A DNA stretch of 64,000 nucleotides from NCBI GenBank assembly GCA_024695145.1, contig JAILIS010000032.1:248001-312000 (forward strand). Reading direction: 5' to 3'. Below, one piece after another: positions 59,296 to 64,000 of this stretch. The DNA comes from Lachnospiraceae bacterium (GTDB lineage Bacteria > Bacillota > Clostridia > Lachnospirales > Lachnospiraceae). The notes under the pieces are model-generated. The model was not told the DNA's origin and ran no database searches. It worked only from the letters and a program-made list of their open reading frames with translations. Position 1 is the stretch's first letter. Every line of letters starts with the position of its first letter. A program made the position numbers and the translations under genes.

Positions 59296-60288
59296 TCACG
59301 CGATCCTGTTTATCTCGGACAGTTCATCCGCGGTAAAGCTCGTGTTTTCCAAAGCTTTGATAATGGCTGTTATCTGGGACGGCTTTGATGCACCGATGAG
59401 CACAGAAGTAACTTCTTCCTGGCAAAGGAGCCATGACAGCGCCATTTCGGAAAGAAGCTGTCCGCGCTTCTTTGCGATCTCATTCAGTTTTTTGATCTTT
59501 CCCATTGTGACATCATCGAGCTTTGATTCATTTAAGAATCTGCCGTCGGTCTTTATCCTGCTGTCCTCGGGAATGCCGTCAATGTACTTTCCGGACAGAA
59601 GTCCCTGTGCCATGGGAGAAAAGCAGATAAGACCTTTACCCAGCTTTTTGCCGGTCTCCTTAAGTCCGTTTGTTTCAACCGTACGGTTGAGGATATTGTA
59701 ACAGTTCTGATTGATGATAAAGGGTACTTCAAGCTTTTCCAATATGGATGAAGCTTTTTCCAGAGTCTTCCCGTCGTAGTTTGACAGCCCGACATATAAT
59801 GCTTTTCCGCTGCGAACTGTCTGTGCAAGAGCACCCATCGTCTCTTCTAGAGGTGTATCGGGATCCATGCGGTGATGATAGAAGATATCCACATAATCAA
59901 GTCCCATACGAAGCAGTGACTGGTCAAGACTTGCAATGAGATATTTCCTGCTGCCCCAGTTTCCGTAAGGCCCGGGCCACATATCATATCCGGCTTTCGT
60001 GGAAATGATAAGCTCATCGCGGTAAGGAAGAAAGCTTTCTTTAAGGATCTTACCGAAATTCCGCTCGGCGCTTCCGTATTCGGGTCCGTAGTTGTTTGCA
60101 AGGTCGAAATGCGTGATACCGTTGTCAAAGGCGGTAAAACACATCTGCTGCATGTTTGAATAGTCGCCCGTGTCACCGAAATTGTGCCATAATCCTAGAG
60201 ACAGTGCGGGAAGTTTCAGGCCGCTGTTGCCGCAGCGGTTATACTGCATAAGATCATATCTTTTAGAAGAAGCCAAATACATATTCAT
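59296..60288 (-). CDS. Aldo/keto reductase, YghZ/AKR14-like
   Basis: The 330-residue protein is a TIM-barrel NADPH-dependent reductase. The catalytic tetrad is visible: Asp in FDLANNYG, Tyr in the same motif, Lys in IISTKAGYDM and His in DIFYHHRMD. The cofactor segment SVLIGASKPSQI lies near the C terminus. The insert MWPGPYGNWGSRKYLIASLD resembles the glyceraldehyde-3-phosphate reductase (YghZ) group, so a role in detoxifying small aldehydes such as methylglyoxal is plausible. GAAAGGG lies directly before the ATG at 60288. It is divergent from valS and the first gene of the minus-strand pair. Confidence 0.92.
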   Translation of the reverse strand: MNMYLASSKRYDLMQYNRCGNSGLKLPALSLGLWHNFGDTGDYSNMQQMCFTAFDNGITHFDLANNYGPEYGSAERNFGKILKESFLPYRDELIISTKAGYDMWPGPYGNWGSRKYLIASLDQSLLRMGLDYVDIFYHHRMDPDTPLEETMGALAQTVRSGKALYVGLSNYDGKTLEKASSILEKLEVPFIINQNCYNILNRTVETNGLKETGKKLGKGLICFSPMAQGLLSGKYIDGIPEDSRIKTDGRFLNESKLDDVTMGKIKKLNEIAKKRGQLLSEMALSWLLCQEEVTSVLIGASKPSQITAIIKALENTSFTADELSEINRIA

Positions 60289-60308
60289 ACCCTTTCATTT
60301 TTATATTT

Positions 60309-60319
60309 ACGATGATCGT
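60309..60319. promoter_or_regulatory. Small palindrome upstream of the aldo/keto reductase
   Basis: ACGATGATCGT is a perfect inverted repeat around a central base, 21 bases upstream of the reductase start on the minus strand. It could be an operator half or chance. No convincing promoter was found for the minus-strand pair in 60289-60445. Confidence 0.25.
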
Positions 60320-60382
60320 CACAAGTTTATTTTGCAATACACATCATATCATAAAGGATGAAATAATAATAGAATAACCCCA

Positions 60383-60411
60383 TTGTTACCATGGGCTTTA
60401 TTTGATATAAT
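60383..60411 (+). promoter_or_regulatory. Sigma-A promoter for valS
   Basis: TTGTTA at 60383-60388 and a perfect TATAAT at 60406-60411 are 17 bases apart. Transcription should begin near 60418, leaving a leader of only about 28 bases before the ATG at 60446. A T-box riboswitch, common before valS in Firmicutes, does not fit in that space. Confidence 0.85.
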
Positions 60412-60445
60412 AAATTGTTAAATTTTGCGCAGGAGTAAAGATATT

Positions 60446-63124
60446 ATGAGCACTCAGTTATCAAAAACCTATGATCCCGCCGGTATGGAGGGGAGATTAT
60501 ACGAGAAATGGGAAAAGAGCGGATATTTCCATGCCGAAGCTGACAGATCCCGCAAGCCTTTCACCATAGTGATGCCGCCGCCGAACATTACGGGACAGCT
60601 TCATATGGGACATGCACTTGACAATACCATGCAGGACATCCTTATCAGGTTCAAGAGGATGCAGGGATATAATGCCCTCTGGCAGCCGGGAACGGATCAT
60701 GCAAGTATCGCCACAGAGGTACGCGTCATGTCCGAGCTCAAGAAGCAGGGTATCGACAAGCATGAGCTCGGACGCGAGAAGTTTCTCGAGCGTGTATGGG
60801 ACTGGCGGCGCGAATACGGCGGCAGGATCACAAAGCAGCTTCGAAAGCTCGGAAGTTCATGCGACTGGGAAAGAGAACGCTTCACTATGGATGAGGGCTG
60901 TAACAGGGCAGTCACGGAAGTGTTCGTGAATCTTTACAACAAAGGACTGATCTACAAGGGCGCGAGGATCATAAACTGGTGTCCCGTCTGTAATACATCG
61001 ATAAGCGATGCCGAGGTTGAGTATGTTGAACAGCCGTCTCATTTATGGCATATCAAATATCCTCTCATGGGGGATGACGGTAAGCCCTCGACGACTGATT
61101 TTCTCACATTTGCGACAACGCGTCCCGAGACAATGCTCGGAGATACGGCAGTTGCTGTTCATCCTGATGATGAGCGGTACACGCATCTTCACGGCAGGAC
61201 GGTATGGCTGCCTATAGTGAACAAAGAGATACCCGTTGTTGAGGATACATATGTTGATATGGAATTCGGTACCGGTGTCGTCAAGATCACACCGGGGCAT
61301 GACCCCAATGACTTTGAGGTCGGTAAACGCCATGACCTCCCCATCGTTAATGTCATGAATGATGACGGCACTATCAACGAGAACGGCGGCAGGTATAACG
61401 GCATGACCGATCTTGAGGCAAGAGCCGCTATTGTTGAGGAGTTAAAGCAGCTGGGCCTTCTTGAGAAGATCGAAGACTATGCGCATAATGTCGGCACTCA
61501 TGACAGATGCGGCACGACCATCCAGCCGCTCGTTAAACAGCAGTGGTTTGTCAGGATGGACGAGCTTATAAAGCCTGCAAGGTCTGCCGTTGCAAACGGT
61601 GACATCAGGCTTGTTCCGCCGCGTATGGACAGAACATATTTCAACTGGACGGATAACATCCGCGACTGGTGTATCAGCCGTCAGCTTTGGTGGGGACATA
61701 GGATACCGGCATATTACTGCAGTGACTGCGGCGAGATGATCGTCTCTAAGGAAGCGGTTCATAAATGCAGTAAGTGCGGCAGCACCAACATCACACAGGA
61801 TGAGGATACACTCGATACGTGGTTCTCATCGGCGCTGTGGCCGTTCTCAACACTCGGCTGGCCCGATGATACCCCGGAACTTGATTATTTCTACCCGACG
61901 GATGTCCTTGTTACCGGATACGACATCATCTTTTTCTGGGTTATCAGGATGATCTTCTCGGGATATGAACATATGGGTGCGAAGCCGTTTTCAACCGTGC
62001 TCTTCCACGGACTCGTAAGGGACGGACAGGGACGCAAGATGAGCAAGTCCCTCGGTAACGGCATCGATCCCCTCGAGGTCATAGAAAAGTACGGAGCGGA
62101 TGCGCTCAGATTCACTCTCGTTACCGGTAATGCTCCGGGTAACGATATGCGCTTTACGGACGAGAGGGTTGAAGCGAGCCGTAACTTCGCCAACAAAGTA
62201 TGGAATGCGTCACGATTCATCATGATGAACATGGAAGGCAAGACGATCACGAAGCCTTCCGAAGAAGAGCTGTGGCCGGTAGACCGCTGGGTTCTTTCAA
62301 AACTTAACAAAGTCGTTGCCGAAGTGACCGACAACATGGAGAAGTACGAACTCGGTATTGCAGCTGCGAAAGTATATGATTTTGTCTATGATGTACTGTG
62401 CGACTGGTATATCGAGATGATAAAGCCGCGCTTCTACAATACGGATGATGCGACCGGTGCGAATGCGGCGCTCTATACGGTCAGGACTGTTCTTATCGAT
62501 TCACTCAAGCTCCTGCATCCTTACATGCCTTTTATCACCGAGGAGATATACTGCACGCTGACCGAAGGTGACAGCGGCCGGGAGGCTGACTCCATCATGA
62601 TCTCATCGTGGCCCGTATACAGGAAAGAGTGGGAATACGAAAAGGAAGAGGAGCAGATAGAGCTCATCAAGGAAGCTGTACGCAGTATCAGAAATATCCG
62701 CAGTGAGATGAACGTGGCACCGTCGAAAAAGGCAAATGTCATCATCGTAACAACGGATGATACGGTAAGAACGGCTTTTGAAAGCGGAAGGCTATTCTTC
62801 GAAAGCCTTGCCGGTGCATCTTCTCTTACGATACAAAACGACAGGACGGGTATAGGCGATGATGCCGTATCGGTCATGATAGCTAATGCCACGATCTACA
62901 TTCCTTTTGCGGAACTTGTTGATATTTCGGCTGAGATCGAGAGGCTGTCCAAGGAACGCTCACGCCTTGAAGGAGAGATAGACCGATGCCGCAAAATGCT
63001 CGGCAACGAGAAATTCATGAGCAAGGCGCCAGAAGCCAAGATAAACGAGGAAAAGGAAAAACTCGAGAAGTATACACTGCTGGCCAAACAGGTTGAAGAA
63101 AGGCTTGCCGCACTTAACGGATAA
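60446..63124 (+). CDS. valS: Valyl-tRNA synthetase
   Basis: ValS charges tRNA-Val with valine and edits threonine. The 892-residue protein is a class I synthetase with the HIGH motif as HMGH in PPPNITGQLHMGHAL (near residue 53), a connective editing domain (FATTRPETMLGDTAVAVHPD), the second active-site motif KMSKS at residues 531-535 (GRKMSKSLGNGIDP), an anticodon-binding domain, and a C-terminal coiled coil (EIERLSKERSRLEGEIDRCR). A zinc-like Cys set (YYCSDCGEMI and HKCSKCGS) lies in the insert. The ATG at 60446 has AGGAGT nine bases upstream. The stop is nine bases before the FapA-like gene. Confidence 0.98.
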   Translation: MSTQLSKTYDPAGMEGRLYEKWEKSGYFHAEADRSRKPFTIVMPPPNITGQLHMGHALDNTMQDILIRFKRMQGYNALWQPGTDHASIATEVRVMSELKKQGIDKHELGREKFLERVWDWRREYGGRITKQLRKLGSSCDWERERFTMDEGCNRAVTEVFVNLYNKGLIYKGARIINWCPVCNTSISDAEVEYVEQPSHLWHIKYPLMGDDGKPSTTDFLTFATTRPETMLGDTAVAVHPDDERYTHLHGRTVWLPIVNKEIPVVEDTYVDMEFGTGVVKITPGHDPNDFEVGKRHDLPIVNVMNDDGTINENGGRYNGMTDLEARAAIVEELKQLGLLEKIEDYAHNVGTHDRCGTTIQPLVKQQWFVRMDELIKPARSAVANGDIRLVPPRMDRTYFNWTDNIRDWCISRQLWWGHRIPAYYCSDCGEMIVSKEAVHKCSKCGSTNITQDEDTLDTWFSSALWPFSTLGWPDDTPELDYFYPTDVLVTGYDIIFFWVIRMIFSGYEHMGAKPFSTVLFHGLVRDGQGRKMSKSLGNGIDPLEVIEKYGADALRFTLVTGNAPGNDMRFTDERVEASRNFANKVWNASRFIMMNMEGKTITKPSEEELWPVDRWVLSKLNKVVAEVTDNMEKYELGIAAAKVYDFVYDVLCDWYIEMIKPRFYNTDDATGANAALYTVRTVLIDSLKLLHPYMPFITEEIYCTLTEGDSGREADSIMISSWPVYRKEWEYEKEEEQIELIKEAVRSIRNIRSEMNVAPSKKANVIIVTTDDTVRTAFESGRLFFESLAGASSLTIQNDRTGIGDDAVSVMIANATIYIPFAELVDISAEIERLSKERSRLEGEIDRCRKMLGNEKFMSKAPEAKINEEKEKLEKYTLLAKQVEERLAALNG

Positions 63125-63133
63125 GGGAGCATA

Positions 63134-64000
63134 ATGGCTGTCGCAACTGACAAATGGAGATGCAATATAGCAGATGATTCGATGTCTGCCACGGTGTTCA
63201 TCACTCCGCCCGGAGAGGGCGAGTCCGTAGCCGTGGAGGATGTTGCCGTGTATCTTCGCGCCAACGGTGTCCTTTCGGGGTTCATCTATTCAGAGATAGA
63301 AAAGATGATCAACGAGAAGACATATTACAAGGATGTAGTTGTTGCAAAAGGAAGAAGTATGATCGAGTCACAGAACGGCTACTATGAATTTCTGTTCAGC
63401 ATTGGCGAGATCAAGCATCCGACGATCCGTTCGGACGGATCCGTTGACTATCAGAGTATGAGCATCATCCAGAGTGTCAGTCCGGGTGATGTTCTTGCCG
63501 TTTACCATCCGGCCGTTCCCGGCAGTTCGGGACTCGACGTCAAGAACAGGGAATTGAGGTGCAAACCGGCAAAGGAACTTCCGGCACTCAAAGGCACGGG
63601 ATTTGAAGTTTCGTTTGACGGAAATACATACAAGGCCACGATGGAAGGCCGGGTGGAATACGATAACTTCAAGCTTCATGTGCGTGACCTGTATGAGCTG
63701 CGTAAGGATCTCGATCTTGTAACCGGACGGATCGATTTTCGCGGAGACGTTGTTGTTCACGGTAATGTGAGAACCGGGACGTATATCAGATCGACAAAGT
63801 CAGTTACCGTTGACGGATCCGTTGAGGCAGCAACGATCATAGCCGAGGGGGATATCGTCCTTAAAAAGGGCATGCAGGGAGGAGAAAAAGCCAAGCTCGT
63901 TTCCGGCGCAAACATATATGCCAATTTCATTGAGTTTACCGAGGTCAAGGCAAAAGGAAATGTCGAGACCAATATAATATTCAATTCCGTTGTATCTGCA
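63134..64000 (+). CDS. FapA family (DUF342) protein, 5' part only
   Basis: The first 289 codons of a second DUF342 protein run off the right edge. The N-terminal region (WRCNIADDSMSATVFITPPG) resembles the start of the family's N domain with the (x)GE(x)V pattern, followed by VDYQSMSIIQSVSPGDVLAV and the beta-helix core DFRGDVVVHGNVRTGTYIRS and VTVDGSVEAATIIAEGDIVL. GGGAGC precedes the ATG. It lies nine bases after valS and so is probably transcribed from the valS promoter. It differs clearly from the member at 20276, so the two are distant paralogues. Function is unknown. Confidence 0.88.
   Translation, partial: MAVATDKWRCNIADDSMSATVFITPPGEGESVAVEDVAVYLRANGVLSGFIYSEIEKMINEKTYYKDVVVAKGRSMIESQNGYYEFLFSIGEIKHPTIRSDGSVDYQSMSIIQSVSPGDVLAVYHPAVPGSSGLDVKNRELRCKPAKELPALKGTGFEVSFDGNTYKATMEGRVEYDNFKLHVRDLYELRKDLDLVTGRIDFRGDVVVHGNVRTGTYIRSTKSVTVDGSVEAATIIAEGDIVLKKGMQGGEKAKLVSGANIYANFIEFTEVKAKGNVETNIIFNSVVSA

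Noticed and set aside
60289..60445. T-box riboswitch before valS
   Set aside because: The space from the promoter to the ATG is too short and no T-box core sequence is present.

Overview
The window reads as chromosome of a motile, low-GC Gram-positive anaerobe of the Clostridia, most likely family Lachnospiraceae (Butyrivibrio/Roseburia-like). The grounds are a Gram-positive type PolC, a FliY that fuses CheC and FliN domains, CheC/CheD adaptation, the MEP isoprenoid pathway, and a long flagellar-chemotaxis operon whose last genes (FapA/DUF342, DUF6115, Pro-Thr stalk protein) are typical of that family. Genus is inference. There are no rRNA or tRNA genes, no insertion sequences, no prophage and no CRISPR array. 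Almost everything is on the + strand and gene-dense; no gene-free stretch reaches 300 bases.

Region 1 (1-24982) is the flagellar and chemotaxis locus: the 3' end of flgE, a terminator-like hairpin and a good sigma-A promoter, then motA-motB-fliL-fliM-fliY-cheY-fliO-fliP-fliQ-fliR-flhB-flhA-flhF-flhG, a PilZ flagellar brake, cheB-cheA-cheW-cheC-cheD, a small acidic membrane protein, fliA (sigma-28), a FapA-family protein and four poorly known proteins. Overlapping or nearly touching genes suggest one very long transcript. The only large internal gap, flhB-flhA, holds a strongly folded spacer.

Region 2 (25100-33105) is envelope and housekeeping: a secreted CAP-domain protein with its own promoter and terminator; then, from a textbook promoter, a membrane-anchored polysaccharide deacetylase, a bactofilin, pyrH, frr, uppS, cdsA, dxr and rseP, ending at a strong terminator.

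Region 3 (33188-38751) is a three-gene cassette: a transmembrane Ser/Thr kinase with a non-RD catalytic loop and two large surface proteins with Ig-like modules, in overlapping frames. It lies between rseP and ispG, genes that are often near neighbours in Clostridia. It is the best candidate here for an uncharacterised system.

Region 4 (38848-50127) carries ispG and polC, then a GH26-like cytoplasmic protein, a PHP-domain metal hydrolase, a membrane diguanylate cyclase and a membrane EAL phosphodiesterase, closed by a terminator.

Region 5 (50148-58565) is an exopolysaccharide/envelope operon from one clear promoter: a double zinc-ribbon protein, a class B sortase-like protein whose catalytic His is replaced by Arg, an LCP transferase, a small exported protein, the CpsB phosphatase, a Wzz-like regulator, a tyrosine-rich BY-kinase, a polyprenyl glycosylphosphotransferase and a cytoplasmic diguanylate cyclase. 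Region 6 (58566-64000) has a minus-strand pair (aldo/keto reductase, then PrsW-like protease), and on the plus strand valS from its own promoter followed by the start of a second FapA-family gene.

The common thread is surface behaviour. Two diguanylate cyclases, one phosphodiesterase and a PilZ brake lie beside the motility and capsule genes, consistent with c-di-GMP control of the switch between swimming and a sessile, polysaccharide-coated state; this last point is inference.
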